Made by a program: the position numbers and the translations under genes
Shown: piece after piece, positions 1-9,487 of the stretch
Numbering within the stretch: position 1 is the first letter of the stretch
How the letters are laid out: each line of letters starts with the position of its first letter
NCBI GenBank assembly: GCA_030685235.1
Contig: MU839081.1
Coordinates: forward strand, 248,001-312,000
Direction of reading: 5' to 3'
DNA: 64,000 bases
DNA from: Copromyces sp. CBS 386.78
Lineage: Eukaryota > Ascomycota > Sordariomycetes > Sordariales > Sordariaceae
The notes under the pieces: model-generated
Told to the model about the DNA's origin: nothing
Seen by the model: only the letters and a program-made list of their open reading frames with translations
Databases searched by the model: none

Positions 1-1780
1 CTCAAGTGAAGAAGCTGGTGAAGGTGAAGATGAAGGATGGGTTTACCTGACTGAGTTGCCGTGGCCACTCAAGTGAAGGTGTGTGTGAAGGGGAAGGAAG
101 AAAAAGGCAAAACAAGGAACGCGCGCAGATGGATAGTGATACCTTTGAAGACTGGACGATTGAAGTCTTCTTGGTTGAGGGCAGGATTGATGGTGATGAT
201 GGTGAACTGGGCACTAGGTACTTACACGACGCGGTGGTAGCTTTTGCTGATGGTGTTGAGGGGAAGAGAGAGTTCGATCGAGTGCGTGCGGGAAGAGTTT
301 AAGACCCAGGAGGGAGCAAGGCACGGGAGGGCAACTGGGTGGGGCACGGTCACTGGTCCTTTGGGAGGGAGGGACCTGGACTGAGAGTTCGGACGACACT
401 GTCGTAGGATTTTGAACAAGTTTGCTTTGCTTACTTGAGACGGACACTTGCGAGGCTGGAGGATACATCAAGTCAAGACGGCTTGAGGCTGGTCCTGCCG
501 TACTCGCCTTTCCCGTGGTGTACTCGCTCTACAAGCAGCTGAGGATTTCGGAGCAAAGGAGTGGGAGCTGAGATATGGCGAGGCTGGTCCTGCCACAAAC
601 GACAACCTTCATCTCATCCACGCGGGTCAGAAGACAGGTTCTGGTCTTGCTCTGCTTGGTGGAGGCGAGACGATTATTCCAAATCATTCTGGGAGATGCT
701 ACAGGGGAATCGACAGAGACGGCCTCGTTCATCCGAGATATCATACAGGTATGGCTTGCTCCTTTTCCCAAAACTCCCTTCCCCGAGGTGTACTTTTATC
801 CCATATTGTTTATTGACTTTGACTGAGGAGCAGAGTACATCTTTTGCTGGCTTCCATGCTGGAACTTACATAGCCAGGCTCCTTTTCTCTTTCTGTTACT
901 GCGTTTGTAGAGGTATCTTTACGAGCTGACGTGACATGTATTTAGAGTGGAAGGCACACGTTTCCTGTTGCGTCAAGTCCCCAAGGCTAGATGAAAATCT
1001 GGGGATAGATCGAAGGGACTGGTCAGTTAAAAGTATTGGCCAGACAACGAATCCACCTTATTTGCCAGACCGAAGCCGGTAGTGTTGAGGTCAAAGGACC
1101 CACCGGCACGCGGCAGGGCAGATCGGCCAGTTGGGTGGCTTCAGAGTTACGGGTATCTTTCCTGAGCGGATGATGATTACCTAGGTAGGTATACGCCACA
1201 AGCACTGATCTCGTCAGGTGCGGGACTTGATGCAACAGAGGGATGTGATTTTGCCTTTGGCAATGGGGATTCGACTGCTCAAACGACGTTGATATTCGAG
1301 AGCAAAGTGTTCTTGGGCATGGCCAGTAGGTACAGGAGAAGGCTTAGACACTCTGCCTTTTGCACCCAGAAAACCACCTCAGGTACGTGTTGTCTTCTTG
1401 TCGTGCACCTTCAAGTGACCTTATTCATCGAGTCACCAGTCGTTGGCGTGGTTTCTAACACTCACGTACAGGCAGGTGCTCCGATTTGTTGACCCCCCCT
1501 CCGTGAGTGTTGGGCGGGGACTAGACCACTTTGCGAGACTCGTAAGTTACATCTTTCACGTGGTCACCTGGGCAATATCGAAGTGGGCGTTTGCTGATTT
1601 CAACAAAATCAAGTCCGTGCTTCCAGTCCGCGAGTGGCGGGGCAGAGTGTTTTTGTATTTCTATTTCCTCTCACCGCGTTCTCCCACACTTTCTTTCTTT
1701 TCCTCTTCCCTCTTCCTTTTCTCTCATCCATCTACCTTCCCCCAACAAGGTCACCCTCACTGTTCCAAACAGCAACCAAG
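1..1780. other. Left-edge stretch without a callable gene
   Basis: I see no gene I can support. A 15-base word GAGGCTGGTCCTGCC occurs twice (about 485 and 582). Positions 540-749 stay open in two plus-strand frames and end in a donor-like CAG/GTATGG at about 750, so a decayed exon is possible, but neither frame resembles a family I know. The last 150 bases before 1780 are pyrimidine-rich, like the 5' leader of a fungal gene, and lead into the first fragment mosaic. Confidence 0.4.
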
Positions 1781-2018
1781 ATGAGCACCACGACCACAAG
1801 CTTGCATATCCTCTTCTTCTTCTTCTTCTTCCTCCTCCTCTTCCTCCTTAACTTATGCTCTGGCGCTGGCGCAAAGCCCCCGAGCTGCTCAAGGTGCGTA
1901 CTCTGTCTTGCCCACTCGTGTTCTTGCTTTTTTTTGTTCCCCAAATACTGACCCCAACCCCACCGCAGCATCAACCTTACATTCCCTTCCTCTCTCCCAC
2001 TTCATCTCCTCGTCCGGC

Positions 2019-2076
2019 GCTGAGTGCTACAAGTGTGGCGAGGTCGGCCACATTGCCCGCAACTGCTCCAAGGGCG
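2019..2076 (+). pseudogene. Fragment of a CCHC zinc-knuckle protein (mosaic A)
   Basis: The translation reads AECYKCGEVGHIARNCSKG, one complete CCHC zinc knuckle (C-x2-C-x4-H-x4-C) of the CNBP/Byr3/Gis2 type, which binds single-stranded RNA or DNA. The parent proteins carry about seven such knuckles; only one is present. The fragment ends at a donor-like site (GGCG/GTAAGT-type, GT at 2077). An ATG at 1781 opens a short MSTTTT peptide that could be a relic start, but polypyrimidine sequence and stops separate it from the knuckle. No second knuckle follows; the next recognisable piece is from an RRM protein. I read this as a non-functional exon-sized fragment. Confidence 0.75.
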
Positions 2077-2401
2077 GTAAGTCCTCCTCAACCCTCAAGC
2101 GCGGATTCCAGTGCCCCCCTCGTCTTCAAGCTCCTCCTCTTTTCCCATAGATCTTTCGTTCACTCTGATATTTTTTTTTTTTCACCCTTCTAATCACATC
2201 ACCACTCACCTCAGACACGGCCTGCACGAACACCACTTGGAGGAGGTTGTTTCCGCCGGCCGACCGGCACTGTCACCTTCTTCTTCCTCTCTCCAGATCG
2301 GCATGCAGCGCCTCACCACAGCCCAAGCGGGCGGCCAAGAGTAAGAGGAGGTCCCATCTTGAAGCTTAACACTGAACGGACGCTCACACGCTCTAAAATA
2401 G

Positions 2402-2458
2402 GTTCGAGGTCGCAGAGTCCGTGTCGACAAGGCCTCCGACCGACGGCGGCGGCCAGGA
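2402..2458 (+). pseudogene. RRM C-terminal exon fragment, copy 1 (mosaic A)
   Basis: This piece encodes GRRVRVDKASDR, the end of an RRM in glycine-rich RNA-binding proteins (after the RNP motifs, usual form EFDGRxIRVDKASxR). It starts directly after an AG (acceptor-like ATAG at 2398-2401) and stops at a GTAAGT donor at 2459. A five-base gap relative to copy 2 (GATGG missing) breaks the frame. It sits between intron-like sequences, so it looks like a genomic exon with its splice borders, not a cDNA piece. Confidence 0.65.
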
Positions 2459-2524
2459 GTAAGTTCGCCCTCTCTTTGAAAAGTTGGCAATGAGAGGATA
2501 CTGACTGGACACTCCAAACTACAG

Positions 2525-2580
2525 GTTCGATGGACGCAGAGTCCGCGTCGACAAGGCCTCTGACCGACCGTGTCGGACCG
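2525..2580 (+). pseudogene. RRM C-terminal exon fragment, copy 2 (mosaic A)
   Basis: A second copy of the same exon, about 85-90% identical to copy 1 by eye and 123 bases downstream, reading FDGRRVRVDKASDRP. It again begins after a CTACAG acceptor-like site. The spacer between copies (2459-2524) has the form of a short fungal intron (GTAAGT...ACTGAC...CTACAG). The upstream RRM core (RNP1, RNP2) is absent, so neither copy can make an RNA-binding domain. Confidence 0.65.
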
Positions 2581-2637
2581 GGCCTGCTATCCAGCTGGGA
2601 AACTGGAAATGTGGTAGCAACAGAGGAAACCGCAACC
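2575..2637 (-). pseudogene. Fragment shared with mosaic B (SSVATT piece)
   Basis: Read on the minus strand this segment encodes SSVATTFPVSQLDS. Nearly the same peptide, SSVATTLPVTQLDS, is encoded on the plus strand at 14226-14273, and the nucleotide sequences match over about 50 bases with scattered substitutions. I do not recognise the source protein. Its importance is that it ties the two mosaics together in opposite orientation. Confidence 0.6.
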
Positions 2638-2757
2638 TGCCCGTCGAGCCTCGTGGCTAAATGATACGTCTCAACCACCGCCGCCGCCACCCTCATTAAG
2701 TAAATGCTCCCGGCCTGGTCCGACGTTGATGTTCTATTTGCTCTCAACGAGACAGAC

Positions 2758-2908
2758 GTAAAAAAAAATCAAAAAATAAAAACCAATAACAAAAAAAGAG
2801 CAGAAAACACAAAAAAAAAAAAAAAACACAAAAAAAGACAAGAAAAAAAACAAAGGAGAAAAAAGAAAAACACAAAAAAATCAAAAAAGAACAAAAAAAG
2901 AAATCAAC
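2758..2908. repeat. A-rich low-complexity tract in mosaic A
   Basis: About 150 bases consisting mainly of A runs broken by single C, G or T. It yields a spurious poly-lysine reading frame on the plus strand. It separates the zinc-knuckle/RRM pieces from the MutS piece. Confidence 0.9.
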
Positions 2909-2997
2909 ATGTCTTCCGCCTCCTCTCCCCTCGCCTCGCGCTCGACGGCACCAGCGGCAGCACGACCACCACCACCCGCAGCCGCATTCCGGTACAG

Positions 2998-3081
2998 GTT
3001 CTCACCGGCGGTAACATGAGCGGCAAAAGCACCTTCATCATCAGATCGGTTGCCCTTATCCAAATCATGGCACAGATGGGA
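2998..3081 (+). pseudogene. MutS-homologue Walker A fragment (mosaic A)
   Basis: The translation VLTGGNMSGKSTFIIRSVAL followed by IQIMAQMG is the P-loop and following helix of MutS-family mismatch-repair/meiotic ATPases; the NMSGKST and MAQMG words are diagnostic, and the wording is closest to what I know of MSH4/MSH5. A one-residue excess (FII where homologues have Y-I or Y-L) suggests a small indel. Nothing else of the roughly 850-residue parent precedes or follows; the next base run jumps into an RRM. A second MutS piece, from the other end of the ATPase domain, is in mosaic B at 15401-15443. Confidence 0.75.
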
Positions 3082-3085
3082 CACG

Positions 3086-3198
3086 GGTATCGTTGTCTTC
3101 GAGACCCCGGATGATGCTCGCAACGCCATCCAGCAGTTCAATGGTACTGACCACTATACTACAATCCCATAAGGAGGCTTACTTGGTCTCCTGCGCAG
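3086..3198 (+). pseudogene. RRM exon plus intron fragment (mosaic A)
   Basis: Bases 3086-3143 encode GIVVFETPDDARNAIQQFNG, an RRM third strand and second helix (RNP1-side sequence) as in Gbp2/Hrb1-like RNA-binding proteins. The exon ends at AATG/GTACTG, and 3144-3198 has the form of a complete 55-base intron with a TACTAC-like branch region and GCGCAG end. The frame differs from that of the MutS piece immediately upstream, so the two were joined without regard to reading frame. Confidence 0.7.
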
Positions 3199-3350
3199 CT
3201 GTCAGGCCCGCTCCCGAGGCTCGTGTCATGTGGGACATGAAGACTGGTCTGGTCGCTCCCGCGGCTATGGCTTCGTTGCTTTCCGTGACCGTCCCGATGC
3301 TGAGAAGGCTCTGAGCTCCATGGATGGCGAGTGGCTCGGATTGGCTTGAG
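3199..3350 (+). pseudogene. PUB1/TIA1-type RRM2 fragment (mosaic A)
   Basis: The first half reads EARVMWDMKTG and, after a frame change near 3245, the rest reads SRGYGFVAFRDRPDAEKAL then SSMDGEWLG. Together they are the RNP2-to-RNP1 part of the second RRM of fungal PUB1/TIA-1-like poly(U)-binding proteins (usual RSRGYGFVxF). One frame-shifting indel and the lack of the rest of the protein make it non-functional. It follows the intron borrowed from a different RRM gene. Confidence 0.75.
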
Positions 3351-3428
3351 CCTTTCGCATCATTCTTCTCGGTCCGATAACCACGACAAGGTGGCCCACC
3401 CGCAGCCGCATTCCGGTACCCGACTTCC

Positions 3429-3566
3429 TCAACTCTGAGAAGCGTTGTCATCCGCTTCCTCCTCCTCGGCCAACAACGGTTCGTTGACAAGGGCAACGCG
3501 AGCATCATTCTGGGTCATCAACATCCCCGGACGACCACCCTCCTCCTCGGCATTGAAGAAGGCCTC
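3429..3566 (-). pseudogene. C-terminal exon fragment, repeated element (mosaic A copy)
   Basis: On the minus strand this is an open 45-codon segment with a stop: it contains [24 protein letters not shown], an acidic run and ends DDNASQS. It looks like the natural C-terminus of a protein I cannot name. Related segments occur in mosaic B: EAFFNAEEE at 13276, [11 protein letters not shown] at 14543 and a shorter copy at 14777. This copy is the longest and the only one with its parts in continuous frame, so it is probably closest to the parental sequence. Confidence 0.6.
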
Positions 3567-3621
3567 GCTCGACCACGACTTAATCGAGACGTGACTATTA
3601 CCTAACTTTTAGCTCGCAACC

Positions 3622-3661
3622 ATGTCCGCCTCGCCACAGCCCATGTGCCTCCAGTTCGACC
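3622..3661 (+). pseudogene. Isolated 5' exon-like fragment
   Basis: An ATG opens MSASPQPMCLQFD and ends at a perfect-looking donor (CGACC/GTATGT). An acceptor-like ACGCAG follows at about 3717, but the sequence after it has stops at once (ATTAACG). It has the shape of a first exon with its donor, cut from its gene. The source is not recognised. Confidence 0.4.
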
Positions 3662-4569
3662 GTATGTCAATCCCGCTCCATATATCAAGATCACCTGTAG
3701 ACATCACTGACGCAGATTAACGTACAGGTAGATAGAGTTATTGGGAAATGGTGCACAGCTGTATATAGGTATGGACGGCAACCGGCGGTACTACCTTAAG
3801 TACCGTCGGCGGTCTGTCCTGGAACACGGAGGGGCTCCGTCGCTGGACTGTCCGGGTGCGTTCCTGGGCATCCGGGGACGGAGCAGGGGAGGTCGTCGGC
3901 GGAACTTGACCGAGTGGAGGGAAAGGGAGAGGTAGAGGTGGATTGGATGGTAGCTAGAGATGCATGTATTTGGACGTGGAAGTTGGATGAAATAGGAGAT
4001 CAGTCTCAACTCATCACAGCGCTCACCTTGCGTGACTGTATGTGAATGTTTGCGTCTAACAGAGCCTTTTGAGGTATCTACCTAATCAGTCAATCAGTCA
4101 GGGGCAGTCATTAAGCCAGTCAGCCTCCTGGTTGTTGCCTTCAATGGCGATAGACAACCTTGGAGGTTTCACCATTCACCATACCAGTCACCATTGTGCG
4201 TCAATGCGCCCCCAACTGACCTGGCCAAAGTGATTGATTTCACCTTCACCTTGGCCGTGACTGAAAAACTGGGCCGTCCCTCTTGCACATACAAATCCCA
4301 TCCAGTACGCTCAGCACTCAGCGGGTCAATCTCTCTGTTCGAAACACCACCATCCACTTCCCCCCACTCCAGCCAGTTGACAGAAAATCGTCCATCACTG
4401 CCTGCAGTATATCGATCGTATAGTACCTCTAGGTAACTTCCTTTCAACTTCTCTAATGTACCTATATCGCCCTACCAGTACCACTCCTTCATACACCAAT
4501 AACCACTTACTTACTTTCTCTACCTCTAGTACCTACCTACCTACCTTACCGTTTTTAAGATCAATCAAA

Positions 4570-5386
4570 ATGGCTAGAGAAATCGAAGTCGAAAAAGCGG
4601 CCAACTCCGAAGCCGACAACATCGAAGTCGAAAAAGCGGCTAGCCCAAAGGTCGAAAGCATGACTGGAAACCCAAAGTCGACGGCCCCAACCCCGAAAAC
4701 AACTCCGCCGCTGCTAGGAAACTACAGCACATTCTCTCCAGCCGCGCGCTCCAGATCATGAAGACGATGATCCTGGAGGCCGAGAAGCAAGCCGAGGAGG
4801 GAGCCGAGAACGAGGGGGCAACCCCCGCAAGACATGGAAGCCCACCCCCTCGACGCAGGCCGCGCAAGGCAAGGAGGGCGATATGGAGGCGGGCGGACAA
4901 GGGCGAGGCGGGCAAGGACGAGGCGCACAAGAACAAAGACAAGAAACCTCGAGCACAATCACCTCTCACTCAGACCGTGACTAGAGGCCCCAGACCCAGT
5001 TACCTCTCTAACCAAGCTGAAGAGGCTATACGCAAGATGCGTACAAACCTCAAGAGAGGTAAGGTAGGTACCTAGGGAAGCCGAAGTCAGCTCCCACTCC
5101 AAAGCCACATAGCTCGCAACCTCAAGGAGACTCTCAAGCAGACCTGCCAGCCAGCCAGCCCACCAAGGACCCCAAGCTTCCCATTGAAAATTGCCATGGC
5201 CTTCAAGGTTCCCAAGACTCCTAGGAACACAGGTCACATTGAACACGAAGTGGTCGTGTGGTAAAAACCCAGCCTCAAGGCCAGAGTGCTACACCCAAAA
5301 GGCCACGCCGTAATCCCAAGAGAGGCAGACAACCTGCTGAAGCCAGCTCCAGCTCACACCACACTCCCAAGCAGATTCACAAGTAG
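4570..5386 (+). pseudogene. Frame-broken low-complexity basic protein gene
   Basis: A good start context (AAAATGG) and a TACCTACC-rich leader precede an ATG at 4570. The first frame holds a tandem repeat (IEVEKAAN..IEVEKAAS; a 20-base word occurs twice) and then a coding-like frame continues one base off, with KPKVDGPNPENNSAAARKLQ and helix-rich EAEKQAEE; adding one base in the GAAAG run near 4660 would join them. The second frame meets a TAG at 5073 and then stays open and coding-like to 5262; a further frame change leads to a basic tail rich in P/K/R ending at 5386. Three lesions in 800 bases, none explicable by an intron of normal length, indicate a decayed gene. No known domain; the composition suggests a nucleic-acid-binding or nuclear protein, which is only a guess. 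Confidence 0.5.
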
Positions 5387-6585
5387 GTAGACATGCAGGT
5401 GGACTTGCTTGCCAGCGCCAGCGCCTGAGCCAGCCACCAAGGCCACTACACGTACTACACGAAGTGCAATGGGAGGGTGGTGAGGCCTAGTCGGAAGGTT
5501 ACCTGTAGGGAAGGCTACACTAGGGAGATGGAGAGGTAAATGGCAGGGGTAAGGGCAAGGGCGTGCAAAGACACTGGGGGAATGGGGAATGGGGAATGTG
5601 ATGGGCGGGGATTGACTGGTGTTAGAGGGGGGGGTTGCTAGAGGACGGTTTTCTGGAGGACGGTTTTGGGGATGGCTCCAGAATAGGTAGGTTGGGCAAG
5701 GACTTGAGTCGAGTTTAGAGTTGAGTTAGGGAAAGTAAATCAAAGGAGATAACTCTAGGCTCGCTAATATACCTAACTGTGCTTCGACGAACATGTAAAG
5801 ACGTGCGAGATATTGTGACGATGTTCTTTTTTTGGTAACAAAAACAGATGTTCAGAGATAGATCCACTACACCGAGGCAAAGGGTGCATAGAGAGAGGTC
5901 TGGTAGGCCGTAGACTTGCCACTCGACTGCTTTGCTGGACTCGAGCAAGAAAGGCAAAGGAAAAGGCAAAATCAACTTGAAACCACTCTCCGGAAATCTC
6001 AAAATGATCGATCGGCTCATGGTAAGCAACTGACCTGAAATCCAAGTGCCTAGACAGCTACGTAATATACAATGACATGACATGGAAGCAACAGCATGAG
6101 GAAATATAAAATAAAGACTGGGAGAAACAATATCTAACATAGATGTACAGATGAAGAAAAAAATACATGCTGAAAATGGGAAACCAAAACGTAAAGAGTG
6201 TTGAACGAGTGTATGCGATGACCCTCTACGAGTCACCGCATTTTTGGTGTAGATTTTGCATATCCAGGGCAGGTGACTTGGAAGAGAAAGGGACACGGGC
6301 GCTTGCTCTGGGAATGTGGTTTCCCAACGTTGACCTTCCTGGCTTTTTTTGCCTGGCCGGCGTCGATGCTCCTATTCCATGATACCCGTCTCCCAAGTTC
6401 CCCCTAAATCCGCTGAAGCAAAAGGCTTTTATCTTCCCTTCCTTCCTTCCTTCCTTCCTGAACTCCTTTTCTCATGCCCTGTCGCTGGAGTTGCGTCCAT
6501 TCCTTGTAGGTCTTTTCGTGTCCAGCTTTGTCCTCAGACCCCAGAGCAATAGCCAGTGGCACCAAGTCTCTCTTATCAAGCCACC
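5387..6585. other. Intergenic stretch, 3' flank of the ATPase gene
   Basis: No supported gene. Contains G-rich sequence (5530-5640) and a CCTT microsatellite at 6436-6460 (five to six units). A 193-codon minus-strand frame (5715-6296) has no coding character and lies in the downstream region of the ATPase gene. Confidence 0.5.
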
Positions 6586-8187
6586 TTACTCATCCTTCTC
6601 CTCCCCATCCTCCTCCGGCTCCGGCATAACCAACTTAACATCCACGCCCTTCCCCTTCTCCGCCCTGCGAATCTCATAATGACCACCCAGCACCAAATCC
6701 TTCGCCACCAACTCGCGCGTACGTCCCAAGCTCTCGATAGCCGCAATCCTGTCGATGGTCGCCTGGAGGTGTTCGCGGAAGCCCGGTTGGGCAACAATCT
6801 CCCGAAATGCGAGGTGCATGGGCACAGAGCTAGCGCGCACTTGGGCGTCTTTGGTAATGGAGAAAAGGTTGAGGCGGTCGAGAGCGCGAACAAAGTCGGC
6901 GCGGGTCATGATCTGCTGGGCCTCGTGCAGGGCGTAGCTGGGCAGGACGTGGCCGGCTACGGGGTCGTAGGTGGAGGAGCCAGCGGCTTCCATGATGGTT
7001 TCCTTGTCGACGAGGGCGGTGGCTAGGACTACTGCTGCGGCCTGGGGGTGGGTTAGCATTCTGAAGAAAAAGACGATAAGGGAGAAAGAGTGGAAAATGG
7101 GGAGGTAAGAACGAGCAAAGCAGAGGTACGAAGCGGTAAGAGAAAGAAAAGGAAAGGGGACAGAAAAACTTACAGCCCACTTCTGCTGATCCATCACATC
7201 ATCATCCATCTCCTCTCCCAGAATCCAGCACTGGTTCAAGAACCACGTCTTCTCCACCTGCTTAATCTCATCACACATGGCCAGCATATCATTGCTCTTG
7301 GCGACCCTGTTCAAGAAGTTCAGCCGTCCACCCACGCGATCGTAAATGTGCTCCAACGTCTCGTTGCTCAAATCCTCTCCAAAGTAGCGTTGGCGATAAT
7401 TCTTCAGGGCCGCGGTCGCCAGGTTCTTGGGCAGGTCCGTGATCGAGAGCACCTCCATGCGTGTTGCCAACTGCTTCAGCCTCTCATACACCCAGTAATC
7501 GTCGCTGTTGAACACCATGGTTACCAAGTTGCTGGCGGCCCACTGCTCTGCCCTCTGCTGGAGCAGCTCAATCAGATCCTTGCCGTCCTCGTCGTCGCGG
7601 ATCAGGTGCATCTGGTTGATGATAAGAACCAGCGGCCTCCCGATCTTTGCACGCCGCTTGAGCGCTACCTTCTCCAACTTGTTTAGCGCACGCTCGATAT
7701 CCAACAAAGCCGTGGTGTCGCGCGGGCCACGCTCGCTGAAGTAGCCGCCAATGTAATCCTCGTGGAACTCGTAGTCGAGCGCCTTGCCAACGCGGATGCG
7801 AAAGATCTCCAGGTCGGCATGGGCCTCGAACATGGCCACGCCGTCACCGTCGATTTTGCGCATGGCTTCCAACAGCATGCTGCTCTTGCCCGTGCCCTTC
7901 TCGCCAATAAACAAATGGTAGTGTCCGACCTCCTTGCCAGCCACGATATCGTCGACGATGTCCTGCTCGGGTCGTGGAATCCAATGCGTGGCGGCGGCGG
8001 TCTTGGAGAGCGGAATGTTCTTGCCGATGGCTGCGAGGTCGAGGACGGGGTCACCGGGCTCGAAGGCGTTGGACATTTTCTGTAAGACGATGTGCTTGTA
8101 GGACTTGTGGTAAACGTAGGCGGCGATGCTGAAGCCCAGGCCGAGGACGAGTATGGAGGCCAAGGAAGTGGCGGCTGCTTCGACCAT
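6586..8187 (-). CDS. Membrane-anchored P-loop ATPase, 2 exons
   Basis: Exon 1 is 8187-7174 and exon 2 is 7041-6586; the 132-base intron (GTAAGT...GCTAAC...CCCAG) falls in phase 0 and gives a 489-residue protein. Residues 8-26 form a hydrophobic N-terminal helix, so the protein is probably anchored in a membrane, plausibly mitochondrial. A Walker A motif GEKGTGKSS lies at 95-103. The strand where Walker B is expected (LVLIINQ, about 186-192) ends in Asn-Gln and has no acidic residue, so hydrolysis may be weak or use another residue. The ATPase core resembles the AAA_16/ORC-CDC6-like group seen in many fungal conserved proteins without a defined role; Yme2/RNA12 has a similar plan. The C-terminal 150 residues contain a winged-helix-like stretch and an acidic tail. 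The start is the first ATG, directly preceding the hydrophobic helix. Confidence 0.85.
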   Translation of the reverse strand: MVEAAATSLASILVLGLGFSIAAYVYHKSYKHIVLQKMSNAFEPGDPVLDLAAIGKNIPLSKTAAATHWIPRPEQDIVDDIVAGKEVGHYHLFIGEKGTGKSSMLLEAMRKIDGDGVAMFEAHADLEIFRIRVGKALDYEFHEDYIGGYFSERGPRDTTALLDIERALNKLEKVALKRRAKIGRPLVLIINQMHLIRDDEDGKDLIELLQQRAEQWAASNLVTMVFNSDDYWVYERLKQLATRMEVLSITDLPKNLATAALKNYRQRYFGEDLSNETLEHIYDRVGGRLNFLNRVAKSNDMLAMCDEIKQVEKTWFLNQCWILGEEMDDDVMDQQKWAVSFSVPFPFLSLTASYLCFARSYLPIFHSFSLIVFFFRMLTHPQAAAVVLATALVDKETIMEAAGSSTYDPVAGHVLPSYALHEAQQIMTRADFVRALDRLNLFSITKDAQVRASSVPMHLAFREIVAQPGFREHLQATIDRIAAIESLGRTRELVAKDLVLGGHYEIRRAEKGKGVDVKLVMPEPEEDGEEKDE

Positions 8188-9189
8188 CTTATTAAGGATC
8201 GACGGGTTCTCGTGGGGTGGGCAGTGGTGGCTTTCTTCATCGGATTTATGGCAGGGGGTGGTGCGAGCTGGTGAGGGTTAGTTTGATCTCGAGTATGTAG
8301 CTTGGAGCTTGGGAAGGTGTCATGATGAATAGCGCGAGGGAAGTACTTTGTGCTTGGGAAGAGCTCAAATTGTTGCTTGTTCATGGAGGAATTTGCCTCG
8401 GTCGTCTCTCCAAGAAGGGCTTTCCGAAGATGCAATAATGATCATTGGAATACCGTCCTCCGAGGGCACAGGAGAGCTGTATGATTGATAGTTTGGGCAG
8501 AAGGGCTTTGTTCATAATCGTTGAGCGAGTGGTTTGTGACGGAGAATGTGCACCAGGTAAGGACCACCGGTGGACAAAGAACCATCTATGGCCGACACCA
8601 TGACGACGAGGCGGGTTCGAGCCGAGGTACCATAAAACACCACGAGGCTTCGGGGTCCAAGGCACAGTCTCTGCAAGCACCTTGATAAACCCAAAGGGCC
8701 TTACAGACTGACAGACTGCATGTACCAGCAGCCCTTGGACCCTGCATAAACCAAAGTCGAGCCGACTTTCCGGAGTCTTTATGGTATAAGGCCGAGGCCG
8801 AGGACGAAGGGTAACCGCATGATACCCCTACTCGACATGGCACTTGCCATGGGCAACCTTGGACCACCGTTCAGATCCCGATTCCCGAGTTCGGACACAG
8901 ATGATGGCCATATCCAGCCTTAATGGAGCAGTACCCTTTGATCGCCAATGTTTACATTGCGCATCCACCCTCCTTGCCAAACCACGCCATGATAACAACG
9001 TGGCAGTGGGCCGGGGGGCCACACACACAAAGCCAAGCTCGAATCCTTTTTCTCAACCAATAACGTTTTCCCTTTGGGGAAAGCGTAGTGGGGATGTCAA
9101 TGCTTGACCACTCGTGAAATGCAACGAAGAACCGGGCGGACGAATAAATGGCAGGAGAAGACATGGAAAACGAAGAGAGTTGAACCCAC
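8188..9189. other. Intergenic stretch upstream of the ATPase gene
   Basis: Presumably holds the ATPase promoter and leader on the minus strand (8188-8400 contains CTTTCC/TCAC-rich sequence). I see no other gene, repeat or RNA. Confidence 0.4.
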
Positions 9190-9487
9190 CAAAAGATCTG
9201 CGCTGCTGGTGCTGTTGACGTTGGAATAAGCTTCTCGCCAGAGGGGCCGTGCCTGAAGATCCTAGCCTCAATCTCGGGGGCCATGCTGTTGTGGTGGATC
9301 GTGATGATGTCGATGCCGATGACGATGCTGACCGTGTTGATATTAAAGCGGATCCGGTCCAGCTACCGGAGACACAGCGCGCCCACGCGGATGTGGTGGA
9401 CTTGTTGACATGGTTGAAGTTGAGACCGCCGGTCATGGTGAACTTGCCGGCTCCAATACGCCAGGCCGCCGGTATCCTGGATGCCAT
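9190..9487 (-). CDS. Possible small membrane protein gene, structure uncertain
   Basis: A long CT-rich leader typical of fungal mRNAs (9490-9680, minus strand) ends at ATGGCATCC (9487). The first frame reads MASRIPAAWRIGAGKFTMTGG. A second frame carries a convincing hydrophobic segment, LDRIRFNINTVSIVIGIDII, then SMAPEIEARIFRHGPSGEKL and ends at a donor-like TTTTG/GTGGGT at 9189. The two frames could be joined by removing 47 bases (GTCAAC...GGTAG, about 9409-9363), but both borders are weak. An alternative is a frameshifted relic. No family recognised; the amphipathic start followed by one membrane span would suit a small mitochondrial inner-membrane protein. Confidence 0.3.

Noticed and set aside
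2704..3114. Poly-lysine protein joined to a P-loop
   Set aside because: The Lys run is the A-rich tract; the P-loop belongs to a MutS fragment that happens to share the frame.
5715..6296. 193-codon minus-strand frame
   Set aside because: Lies in the 3' flank of the ATPase gene; Cys/Ser/Leu-rich random-looking translation, no start context.
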